Assembly: GCA_050180235.1 (NCBI GenBank) | Contig: JBFXEJ010000145.1 | Location: 1 to 12,709, forward strand | Direction of reading: 5' to 3' | DNA length: 12,709 nucleotides | DNA from: JAABRU01 sp050180235 | GTDB taxonomy: Bacteria; Desulfobacterota; Desulfobacteria; Desulfobacterales; Desulfococcaceae | Shown here: one piece after another, positions 7,169 through 12,709 of the stretch | How the letters are laid out: every line of letters begins with the position of its first letter | Position numbering within the stretch: position 1 is the stretch's first letter | Program-made: the position numbers and the translations under genes | The notes under the pieces: generated by a model | What the model was told of the DNA's origin: nothing | Seen by the model: the letters and a program-made list of their open reading frames with translations, nothing else | Databases searched by the model: none

Positions 7169-7195
7169 CTATCAGGTTTTGAGGGGTAGAATCTT

Positions 7196-9421
7196 ATGAA
7201 AATCGACAGAAGAAGTTTCTTGTCTCTGGGGGTGGGCGCAGGAGCCGGCATTGCCCTTTCGCCTTTGCCCTGGAAGATTACGGATGACCTTTCGATATGG
7301 ACGCAGATGTGGCCCTGGACGCCGGTTCCCAAAGACGGTGAAATCAAGTATGTGAATTCTGTCAGCACCCTGTGCCGCTGCGGCTGCGGCATCAAAGTGC
7401 GCAAAGTGGATGACAGGGCCGTCAAAATAGAGGGACAGGAAGGGTATCCGGGCAGTGACGGAAACGCATGTGTGCTCTGCATGTCCGGCATTCAGATGCT
7501 TTACAGCCCCAATGCCATACAGACACCGCTGAAAAATGTGGGCAAAAAAGGCGAACCCGTATGGCAGAAGATTTCCTGGGATGCGGCACTTGGAGAAATA
7601 AAGGAAAAACTCTCAAAGCTCAGAGAGGAAGGCAAATCCCATACCCTGGCCTGCATCACAGGTTCAGACAGGGGAACTGTACCCGCGCTTTTCAGACGCT
7701 TTCTGCAGACATACGGATCACCCAATTTCATGACCATGCCCTCTTATGAGGACGCGTATGAAATGACCCTGAAACTCATGCACGGTGCAGAATTTTCCTT
7801 GGGATTTGATCTGGAAAATTCCGATTATGTCCTCAGTTTCGGTTCCGGTCTTCTGGATGGATGGGGATCTTCTGTGCGCATGTTCAAGGCAAAAAGCGCG
7901 TGGAAAGACAAAAAGGTGAAAGTGGTTCAGGCTGAGCCCCGTCTTTCCAACACTGCTGCCAAAGCAGATCAGTGGCTGGCCATAAAACCGGGAACAGAAT
8001 CTGTCCTGGCAATGGGAATGGCGGCTGTCATCATTTCAGAGAATCTGTATAACAAAGAATTTGCCGAAAAATACACGTCCGAATTTGACAGTTTCAAAAA
8101 TTTCGCTGTGGAGAAATATCCGCTCAGCACTGTTGCGCAAACTACCGGAATCAGAGAAGATGTGATTGCCGCAGTTGCCAAAGAATTTGCTGCGGCATCC
8201 GCTCCGCTGGCTGTCTGCGGACGGGGGCAGGGAAACACTCCGGGCAGTATCCATGAATTCATGGCTGTTCATGCACTCAATGCTCTGGTGGGCAGTGTCA
8301 ACCGCAAAGGCGGTGTATGGGCCATGCCGAAACAGGAATATGTGAACTGGCCGGAACCTGCTTTGGATGAAACTGCACAGAAAGGTCTGGCAGTTGCAAG
8401 GGCAGATGGCGCGGGAAGTGAAAAATATGCCCTGAGCAAATGTCTGACCGCCCGTCTGGCCGCAGTCATCAATGAGGCAAAGGAGTCTCCGGTAGAAGTG
8501 CTTTTTGTTTCCGGAGCCAATCCTGTCTATTCTCTTCCTGATACCAAAGCTGTGAAAAAAGCCTTTGAAAAAATTCCCTTTACCGTGAGTTTCGCCTCCC
8601 ATATGGATGAAACTGCGGAAATGGCGGATCTGATCCTTCCCTCTCACGGGCATCTGGAAAGATATGAGGATGTTCCCGCATCTCCCGGAATGAACAAAAC
8701 CGTCCTCGGACTGGCAAAACCTGTGGTCAAACCTCAGCACAATACCCGGTATCCGGGCGATTGCCTGATTCTTCTGGCTCAGGCACTGGGCGGCACTGTG
8801 GCAGAGGCATTCGCGTGGTCAGGGTATGAGGAATGTCTGGAAAGAACTCTGGGCGACAAATGGGAAACCCTGAAAGAAAAGGGATTCATTGCCGAAGACT
8901 GTACGCCTCCGGCATGGAATCAGGCTTTTGGATCCCAGAAATTTGCCTTTATGTCCGGAGCATGTGCGCACGGGGAAAAAAGCGGCGTTTCCGCAGCACC
9001 GGAGATCGAGGGAGATGCAAAAGATTTTCCCCTGATTCTTCTGCCCATTGATTCCATGCGGCTGGCCAGCGGTCCTGTGGCAGATACGCCCTTTCTTGTG
9101 AAAACTGTTTCAGACAAAATGCTCAGCGGCAAAGAGAGCGTCATTGAAATCAATCCGAAAACCGCAGCAGGTCTGGGACTGTGCGAGGGAAAAACCGCGC
9201 TGCTGACCACTCCCAGAGGTGAGGCAAAGGTCAAAGTCTGCCTGAGCCAGAGTGTGGATGCCGGTATTGTGGCAATGCCCAGAGGACTGGGACATGGCGG
9301 CCCGGATGAATACATCGCGGGAAAGGGAAGCAATTTCAACGAACTCATCGGGCCGGTGGAAGATCCGGTATCCGGTCTGGACGCAGCCTGGGGAATCAGG
9401 GCAAAATTGGAAAAAGCCTGA
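7196..9421 (+). CDS. qrcB: Menaquinone reductase molybdopterin-oxidoreductase-like subunit QrcB
   Basis: The 741-residue product starts with a twin-arginine signal (DRRSFLSLG, R5-R6) and a hydrophobic stretch, so it is exported folded by Tat. Next come Cys60, Cys62, Cys64 and Cys92 (with Cys95), the place of the N-terminal iron-sulfur site of the family, then the domains of the DMSO-reductase superfamily through to a C-terminal dinucleotide-binding-like domain (about 620-741). The segment where family enzymes carry the Mo ligand reads GSPNFMTMPSYED (174-186), with no Cys or Ser arrangement I recognise as a ligand; the characterised QrcB is reported to lack Mo and act as an electron-transfer subunit. 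GAGGGG (7181-7186) precedes the ATG, 27 bases after qrcA. Confidence 0.92.
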   Translation: MKIDRRSFLSLGVGAGAGIALSPLPWKITDDLSIWTQMWPWTPVPKDGEIKYVNSVSTLCRCGCGIKVRKVDDRAVKIEGQEGYPGSDGNACVLCMSGIQMLYSPNAIQTPLKNVGKKGEPVWQKISWDAALGEIKEKLSKLREEGKSHTLACITGSDRGTVPALFRRFLQTYGSPNFMTMPSYEDAYEMTLKLMHGAEFSLGFDLENSDYVLSFGSGLLDGWGSSVRMFKAKSAWKDKKVKVVQAEPRLSNTAAKADQWLAIKPGTESVLAMGMAAVIISENLYNKEFAEKYTSEFDSFKNFAVEKYPLSTVAQTTGIREDVIAAVAKEFAAASAPLAVCGRGQGNTPGSIHEFMAVHALNALVGSVNRKGGVWAMPKQEYVNWPEPALDETAQKGLAVARADGAGSEKYALSKCLTARLAAVINEAKESPVEVLFVSGANPVYSLPDTKAVKKAFEKIPFTVSFASHMDETAEMADLILPSHGHLERYEDVPASPGMNKTVLGLAKPVVKPQHNTRYPGDCLILLAQALGGTVAEAFAWSGYEECLERTLGDKWETLKEKGFIAEDCTPPAWNQAFGSQKFAFMSGACAHGEKSGVSAAPEIEGDAKDFPLILLPIDSMRLASGPVADTPFLVKTVSDKMLSGKESVIEINPKTAAGLGLCEGKTALLTTPRGEAKVKVCLSQSVDAGIVAMPRGLGHGGPDEYIAGKGSNFNELIGPVEDPVSGLDAAWGIRAKLEKA

Positions 9422-9483
9422 ATCAGTGAACAGTAATCAGTCAACAGTGAACAGTAATCAGTCAACAGTAATCAGTAATCAGC
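9421..9483 (+). repeat. Heptamer array 1, nine units
   Basis: Nine consecutive 7-base units of AATCAGT, GAACAGT, CAACAGT and AATCAGC, starting on the last base of the qrcB stop codon. Reverse-complemented, the units read ACTGNNN, the same core as array 2, so the two arrays are inverted relative to each other. Confidence 0.85.
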
Positions 9484-9512
9484 AGAAGTGATTGATGTAA
9501 ATGATCACAGAT

Positions 9513-9589
9513 AACTGGTAACTGGTAACTGAAAACTGGTAACTGGTAACTGACAACTGGTAACTGACAACTGATAACTGATAACTGAA
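9513..9589 (+). repeat. Heptamer array 2, eleven units
   Basis: Eleven consecutive units of AACTGGT, AACTGAC, AACTGAT and AACTGAA end just before the qrcC ribosome site. With array 1 as the other arm and 9484-9512 as loop, the transcript could form a long imperfect stem in the qrcB-qrcC gap. No reading frame through it looks like protein. Confidence 0.88.
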
Positions 9590-9600
9590 ATGAGGTTCTG

Positions 9601-10395
9601 ATGAGTGCAAAAGAACATATAAAAGCCAAAAAGTACGGAATGGTCATTGATCTGGACAAATGCACCGGGTGCGGGGCCTGCATGGTGGCCTGCATGGCGG
9701 AAAACAATGTGCCGTTCAAGAAAGACGAAAGCAACAAACTCGACAGCATCACGTGGCTGCGTGTGTATCAACTGACAAACGGCAAACCCTGGCCGGAAGC
9801 AGATACCTGCTATCTGCCCAGACCCTGCCAGCACTGCGAAGGACATGACGGGCATTCCCCATGTGTTTCTGTATGTCCGGCAACTGCGACCGATTACAGC
9901 ATGGAAACCGGAATTGTCAGCCAGATTTACACCCGGTGTTTCGGATGCCGTTACTGCATGGCAGCGTGTCCCTATCATGCCCGATATTTTAACTGGTGGG
10001 ATCCGGTCTGGCCCAAAGGCATGGAAAAAATGCTCTCTCCCGATGTCTCAGTCCGTATGCGCGGCATTGTGGAAAAATGCAGTTTCTGCTTTCACCGCTA
10101 TCAGCGGGCTATGGACAAGGCCCATTATGAAGGACGCGAAGAGATCGCTGAAAATGAATACCAGACAGCCTGCACACAGGCATGTCCCGCAGGAGCCATC
10201 ACCTTCGGGGATCTCAACAATCCTGAACATGCGGTATACAAACTGAAGCAGAACCCCAATGCCTTCCGCCTGCTGGAGCGTCTGGGAACCAATCCCAAGG
10301 TGTATTATGTTTCTGAGAGGGAATGGGTGAGAAGAGCCGGGGATAACTATCTGGCCCATGAAAAAACCGGACAGTTGGCTGCGGCACATCATTAA
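9601..10395 (+). CDS. qrcC: Menaquinone reductase iron-sulfur subunit QrcC
   Basis: This 264-residue ferredoxin-like subunit has sixteen cysteines in four groups: C21/C24/C27/C31, C76/C79/C88/C92, C113/C116/C119/C123 and C160/C163/C191/C195, the pattern of four-cluster subunits in the PsrB/DmsB/NrfC family. The characterised Qrc complex is described with three [4Fe-4S] and one [3Fe-4S] cluster; here every group has a full set of four cysteines. No signal peptide is visible, so it would be exported with Tat-dependent QrcB. It carries electrons to the quinone site on QrcD. GAGG (9592-9595) lies 5 bases before the ATG. The gap to qrcB is 179 bases, far wider than other gaps in the operon, because of the heptamer arrays. 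Confidence 0.93.
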   Translation: MSAKEHIKAKKYGMVIDLDKCTGCGACMVACMAENNVPFKKDESNKLDSITWLRVYQLTNGKPWPEADTCYLPRPCQHCEGHDGHSPCVSVCPATATDYSMETGIVSQIYTRCFGCRYCMAACPYHARYFNWWDPVWPKGMEKMLSPDVSVRMRGIVEKCSFCFHRYQRAMDKAHYEGREEIAENEYQTACTQACPAGAITFGDLNNPEHAVYKLKQNPNAFRLLERLGTNPKVYYVSEREWVRRAGDNYLAHEKTGQLAAAHH

Positions 10396-10455
10396 AAAAG
10401 ATGCTGAGGCAGAAAGTTTTGACAAAAACTGCACAGAATGAGGAGTACATCATTT

Positions 10456-11694
10456 ATGGATTCTGCATTGATACCTGAAGGCGTCAAACGCTGTTCCTTT
10501 GGCAAATTCATGGTCTTTATCGGTATTGTCAGCGTGGTGCTGCTGTGGGGCGTGTATGCCATGCTGCTGTGCTGGCTCAAGGGCCTGAACCAGACCAATA
10601 TGAACGACTATTACGGGTTTGCCCTGTGGATATGGGCGGATCTGGGCGTCATCGCACTGGGCGGGGGCGCGTTCTTTTCCGGATTTCTCAAGTACATTGT
10701 CGGAAAGGATGAACTCAAAAACATCATCAACTACGCGGTTCTGATTGGTTTCATCTGCTACAGTTCCGCGCTGCTGATTCTGGCCATTGACATCGGCCAG
10801 CCTTTAAGAGGATGGTTTATCTTCTGGCATGCCAATGTCCACTCCATGCTCACCGAAGTGGCTTTCTGTCTGTCCTGCTATTTCGGGGTTCTCTGCATTG
10901 AGTATATTCCGCTGGTGCTGGAAAACCGGCAGTTGAACAAGGTTCCCTTTTTCCACAATCTGGCGCACAACATGCACGAGATTATGGCCGTGTTTGCCGC
11001 AACCGGCGCATTCCTGTCTTTTTTCCATCAGGGATCACTGGGCGGAGTATCCGGTGTGCTGTTCGGACGTCCCTTTGGTTTCCGGGAAGGGGTTTTTGTA
11101 TGGCCCTGGACCTTTTTCCTGTTCACATGGTCAGCCGCTGCCTTTGGCCCCTGCTTCACCCTGAGCCTGACCAAACTGCTGGAAAAAATCACCGGCAAAA
11201 AACTGGTAAAGGACAGTGTGATTGAACTGCTGGCAAAAATTTCGGGCTGGATGATTTTCACCTACAGCATTGCCAAAATTGCCGATACCCTGTACTGGGC
11301 TGCGGTCACAGCACCGGCCAAAGGCCAGACCCTGATGGATTTCTATTCCAACAATCCGGTTTACGGTATCTGGATTCTGATTGCGGAAGTCATCATCTGC
11401 GGACTGATTCCGGGCCTGATCCTGATTACCAATACAGGACGCAAAAACAAATATCTGCTGATTACAGCCATAGTTCTGGCCTGTATCGGTGTAAGCCTTA
11501 ACCGCTGGGTTATGGTGCTGCAGGTAATGGCTGTTCCGGTTATGACATTTGATTCCTGGGTTATGTATTATCCAAGCTGGCAGGAAGTGGCAACCACGAT
11601 TCTGCCTGTGGCCTACGGCGTGATTCTGGTCGCGATTTCCTACCGCTATATGCCGATCTTCCCCCAGGAAAAGGAACTCAACCCCATAGACTGA
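10456..11694 (+). CDS. qrcD: Menaquinone reductase integral membrane subunit QrcD (NrfD family)
   Basis: Start placed at 10456, preceded by AGGAG (10441-10445); the ATG at 10438 overlaps that ribosome site and has none of its own. The 412-residue product is hydrophobic throughout, with about ten predicted membrane helices of the NrfD/PsrC family. The stretch DIGQPLRGW...HANVHSMLTE (112-133) matches the conserved acidic/aromatic region near the quinone pocket. It anchors the complex and reduces menaquinone with electrons from QrcC. In sulfate reducers this joins periplasmic H2 or formate oxidation to the menaquinone pool used for sulfate reduction (for example through Qmo). Sixty bases separate it from qrcC; the small gene at 11735 follows by 40 bases. 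Confidence 0.92.
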   Translation: MDSALIPEGVKRCSFGKFMVFIGIVSVVLLWGVYAMLLCWLKGLNQTNMNDYYGFALWIWADLGVIALGGGAFFSGFLKYIVGKDELKNIINYAVLIGFICYSSALLILAIDIGQPLRGWFIFWHANVHSMLTEVAFCLSCYFGVLCIEYIPLVLENRQLNKVPFFHNLAHNMHEIMAVFAATGAFLSFFHQGSLGGVSGVLFGRPFGFREGVFVWPWTFFLFTWSAAAFGPCFTLSLTKLLEKITGKKLVKDSVIELLAKISGWMIFTYSIAKIADTLYWAAVTAPAKGQTLMDFYSNNPVYGIWILIAEVIICGLIPGLILITNTGRKNKYLLITAIVLACIGVSLNRWVMVLQVMAVPVMTFDSWVMYYPSWQEVATTILPVAYGVILVAISYRYMPIFPQEKELNPID

Positions 11695-11734
11695 ACAAGG
11701 GTGGCCCGGCCATCTGTTTGCTGAGGAGGAAATT

Positions 11735-11914
11735 ATGTTTCCAGGTTTTTTTGAATGGATTTGGGACGGCGGCCACATGCTGTTCATGGGTGCGCTGTGG
11801 TATGCTTTGAGCATCATCGGCATGGGTATGACTTGGTGTGTTATCAAGGCAGCCATTGACACTGCACAGTGTGAAGGCGGACATCACGGCGATCACCACG
11901 GCGGTCATCACTGA
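11735..11914 (+). CDS. Small His-tailed membrane protein, fifth gene of qrc operon
   Basis: This 59-residue reading frame begins MFPGFFEWIWDGGHM, has one hydrophobic helix (about 15-38, ending in GMTWCVIKAA), Cys35 and Cys47, and ends in a histidine-rich tail (residues 49-59, six His in GG/HH/GD pattern). It has the strongest ribosome site in the window, AGGAGGA (11724-11730) 4 bases before the ATG, sits 40 bases after qrcD and before the operon terminator, so it is almost certainly translated with the complex. I do not recognise the family. It could be an accessory subunit of Qrc or a metal-binding assembly factor; function is inference from position only. Confidence 0.85.
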   Translation: MFPGFFEWIWDGGHMLFMGALWYALSIIGMGMTWCVIKAAIDTAQCEGGHHGDHHGGHH

Positions 11915-11934
11915 TACCGCTTAAACAACAAATC

Positions 11935-11972
11935 AAAACGCCCGTTTCACAAAAGTGAAACGGGCGTTTTTT
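11935..11972 (+). terminator. Terminator of qrc operon (possibly bidirectional)
   Basis: Perfect 16-bp arms AAAACGCCCGTTTCAC (11935-11950) and GTGAAACGGGCGTTTT (11955-11970) around an AAAA loop, with T runs on the right and A runs on the left, 20 bases after the small gene. The symmetry would also stop transcription from the minus strand. Confidence 0.93.
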
Positions 11973-11974
11973 AT

Positions 11975-12058
11975 ATCAACATGAGTTCGGTATAAATAAT
12001 GATCAAGACCCATCATCTCACGAACCTCATCCATGATTTTTCTGTCTTTTCGCTTGAC
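11975..12058 (-). pseudogene. Truncated N-terminus of an integron integrase (IntI-like)
   Basis: Read on the minus strand, ATG at 12034-12032 gives MDEVREMMGLDHYLYRTHVD; in-frame codons upstream add VKRKDRKI, and a stop lies further up at 12085-12083. This resembles the N-terminal core-binding start of integron tyrosine recombinases (pattern LLDQVRxxIRxxHYSxRTExxYVxW). Similarity ends at about 11975, where the qrc terminator begins, so more than 90% of the gene, including the catalytic domain, is missing. Support comes from context: it points away from an attC-bearing array on the other strand and lies beside a consensus outward promoter, the standard integron layout. The match is short and made by eye; another tyrosine recombinase is possible. 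Confidence 0.5.
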
Positions 12059-12082
12059 ATAAACCGCCCTTAAAGATATAAT
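12054..12082 (+). promoter_or_regulatory. Consensus sigma70 promoter, probable cassette promoter Pc
   Basis: TTGACA (12054-12059), 17-base spacer, TATAAT (12077-12082): both hexamers and the spacing are perfect. It lies at the 5' end of the integrase fragment and fires toward the attC site and cassettes, the place and direction of Pc in integrons. Expected start of transcription is near 12089. Confidence 0.8.
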
Positions 12083-12116
12083 TCATTTACTTAGATAAGA
12101 CAGAAATATTGAAAAA

Positions 12117-12144
12117 GGGAAAATTTGTCAGGACAAACTTTCCC
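12117..12144 (+). other. Hairpin in the leader of the cassette transcript
   Basis: GGGAAAATTTGTC (12117-12129) pairs with GACAAACTTTCCC (12132-12144) with one mismatch. It sits about 30 bases after the expected Pc transcription start and before the first cassette junction. There is no T run after it, so it is unlikely to be a terminator; it may be part of attI or a transcript-stabilising stem. Confidence 0.6.
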
Positions 12145-12172
12145 TGATAAGCGGCGTTTTGGGGTGTTATCA
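12143..12172 (+). other. Candidate attI recombination site
   Basis: The array junction is inferred at GTTATCA (12166-12172), cut after G12166. CCTGATAA (12143-12150) is an inverted copy of the junction TTATCAGG (12167-12174). The position between integrase start and first cassette fits attI, but attI has no strong consensus, so only the right edge is supported. Confidence 0.4.
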
Positions 12173-12310
12173 GGGCGAAATGACCTGATAACCCGCCGTT
12201 GAAGCGGACAGACCTGTTTCGTGACCGCCTAAAATTCATTCCATTTAACACATCTGCTGGAAGCAGGGAGCAGCTGTGTCTTCTTTGCCGGTCTGCCGCT
12301 TAACTTTATG
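12167..12310 (+). mobile_element. ORF-less integron cassette, 144 bp
   Basis: Its left edge TTATCAGG (12167-12174) is the exact complement of CCTGATAA (12184-12191), which holds the R'' box of the attC that begins only 12 bases inside the cassette. This is what is expected when a cassette's own start and its attC derive from one circular molecule. No reading frame fits inside. It would be a cassette consisting of little but its attC. Confidence 0.5.
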
Positions 12311-12316
12311 TTAGCG
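12186..12316 (+). other. attC recombination site, 131 bp
   Basis: Boxes in order: R'' TGATAAC (12186-12192), 5-base spacer, L'' GTTGAAGCGGACAGACC (12198-12214), centre, L' GGTCTGCCGCTTAAC (12290-12304), 5-base spacer TTTAT, R' GTTAGCG (12310-12316). L'' pairs with L' over 15 bases with two extra bases, G12201 and A12208, at places where attC sites carry extrahelical bases that set strand choice. CTTAAC-spacer-GTTAG matches the right end of classical attC sites. An internal stem (ACACA/GCTG with CAGCTGTGT, 12248-12279) lies in the variable centre. Length is in the usual range. R'' pairs better with the preceding junction GTTATCA than with R', as cassette shuffling predicts. Confidence 0.72.
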
Positions 12317-12320
12317 TATA

Positions 12321-12349
12321 TTGTATATTGAGTGCGATGTTTGTATAAT
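12321..12349 (+). promoter_or_regulatory. Cassette-borne promoter for the 73-residue gene
   Basis: A perfect -10 TATAAT (12344-12349) is preceded at 17 bases by a weak -35 TTGTAT (12321-12326). Transcription would start about 25 bases upstream of the start codon, giving a short leader with the ribosome site. It would let the cassette gene be expressed without Pc. Confidence 0.5.
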
Positions 12350-12380
12350 ATATAAAAGACAGAACAGAAAGGGAATTTTA

Positions 12381-12602
12381 ATGGCATTTGTAACTATCAC
12401 ACTTCAATATCTTGGGGATGAATATATAGTTGAGATTGATGATTCTTTAACCCCTGATGAACTTCTTGAAATTTGTAAGGAAAACTTAGAGATTGAGGGC
12501 ACTTTTTATTTGGTTCCTATAAGTTCATTTGGATTAACAAATGGTTCAAGATGGGAAATTACTCAAGCAACACCTAAAACAAAGGTAGTGCTACACAAGT
12601 AA
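12381..12602 (+). CDS. Small AT-rich cassette protein, possible ubiquitin-like beta-grasp fold
   Basis: Start at 12381, with AAAGGGA (12368-12374) 6 bases upstream; an earlier ATG at 12321 in frame would overlap the promoter and lacks a ribosome site. The 73-residue product is soluble, with no signal peptide and one cysteine. Pattern by eye: strand (VTITLQYLG), turn, strand (EYIVEIDD), helix (TPDELLEICKENL), strand (TFYLVPI), loop, strand end (TKVVLHK), the order of a ubiquitin-like beta-grasp protein such as ubiquitin or YukD. The C-terminus is LHK, not GG, so conjugation is not supported. GC is 74 of 222 bases (33%), well below the qrc genes, as expected of acquired cassette DNA. Role unknown. 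Confidence 0.75.
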   Translation: MAFVTITLQYLGDEYIVEIDDSLTPDELLEICKENLEIEGTFYLVPISSFGLTNGSRWEITQATPKTKVVLHK

Positions 12603-12709
12603 TGCTGAATTGAATTTCCAGATAAAATAACGGATTGAGCGTATATGATTATCATCTTTTTTGGAAAAGGAAAGAGTCTTTCTTACCAGCCGCGAAACGC
12701 GCTGCCGGA

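Larger units (their letters stand above)
12311..12709 (+). mobile_element. Second integron cassette, left part
   Basis: It begins at the cut point after G12310 (TTAGCG) and contains a promoter and the 73-residue gene. Its own attC, which should start with something close to CGCTAAC, is not seen before the window ends. A small hairpin CAGC(C)GCG-aaa-CGCGCTG (12687-12704) with one bulged base near the end could be part of it. Confidence 0.45.

Noticed and set aside
9421..9589. CRISPR array in the qrcB-qrcC gap
   Set aside because: The units are 7 bases with no spacers; this is a simple tandem repeat.
9462..9978. Minus-strand frames with QLPVTSYQLSV-type repeats
   Set aside because: The repetition only reflects the heptamer arrays being read as codons.
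12645..12709. Open frame starting ATGATTATC and running off the window
   Set aside because: Only 21 codons are visible, the ribosome site is weak, and the end overlaps a hairpin that may belong to an attC; too little to call a gene.

Overview
The window reads as chromosome of a sulfate-reducing member of the Desulfobacterota, probably a Desulfobacterales/Desulfonema-like relative; this is inferred from gene content and intergenic repeat style, not from a search. The marker is a complete qrcABCD operon for the periplasm-facing menaquinone reductase complex of sulfate reducers. It lies directly downstream of system-II cytochrome c maturation genes (resB and ccsA) on the same strand.

Layout. 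(1) 1-858: 3' end of a TPR protein built from almost identical 120-bp units, entering from outside the window. (2) 859-1269: no gene; an inverted-repeat element (874-988) with partial copies on both sides; 1054-1241 holds nothing I can name. (3) 1270-1956: radC, with its own hairpin terminator. (4) 1957-2572: no gene; two tandem MITE-like palindromic elements with TAA at every junction, the first carrying a 32-bp-arm hairpin, plus a degenerate REP-like hairpin. (5) 2573-6385: resB, an unnamed zinc-ribbon/TM/AMIN protein, and ccsA. ResB and CcsA together form the haem-export and cytochrome c synthetase of system II, which would supply haem to the adjacent multihaem cytochrome QrcA. (6) 6521-11914: qrcA (pentahaem cytochrome by motif count), qrcB (Tat-exported molybdopterin-oxidoreductase-like subunit), qrcC (16-Cys ferredoxin-like subunit), qrcD (NrfD-like quinone-site membrane subunit) and a fifth, small His-tailed membrane protein. 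The operon closes with a perfect 16-bp terminator. Two heptamer arrays sit in the qrcB-qrcC gap. By analogy with the Desulfovibrio complex, electrons from periplasmic hydrogenases and formate dehydrogenases pass through cytochrome c3 to QrcA, then B and C, and reduce menaquinone at QrcD.

(7) 11975-12709: the most interesting part, a relic or minimal integron directly after the qrc terminator. On the minus strand is a short fragment resembling the N-terminus of an integron integrase. On the plus strand a consensus sigma70 promoter (TTGACA-17-TATAAT) starts at that fragment and points into the array, as a cassette promoter Pc would. It is followed by a candidate attI, a 144-bp cassette with no gene that is essentially only an attC site (R''/L''/L'/R' boxes and two extra bases in L''), and then a second cassette. 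That cassette has its own promoter and a 73-residue AT-rich gene whose predicted strand/helix order resembles a ubiquitin-like beta-grasp protein. The second cassette runs off the window. The integron reading rests on pattern recognition by eye and needs covariance-model and structure checks.
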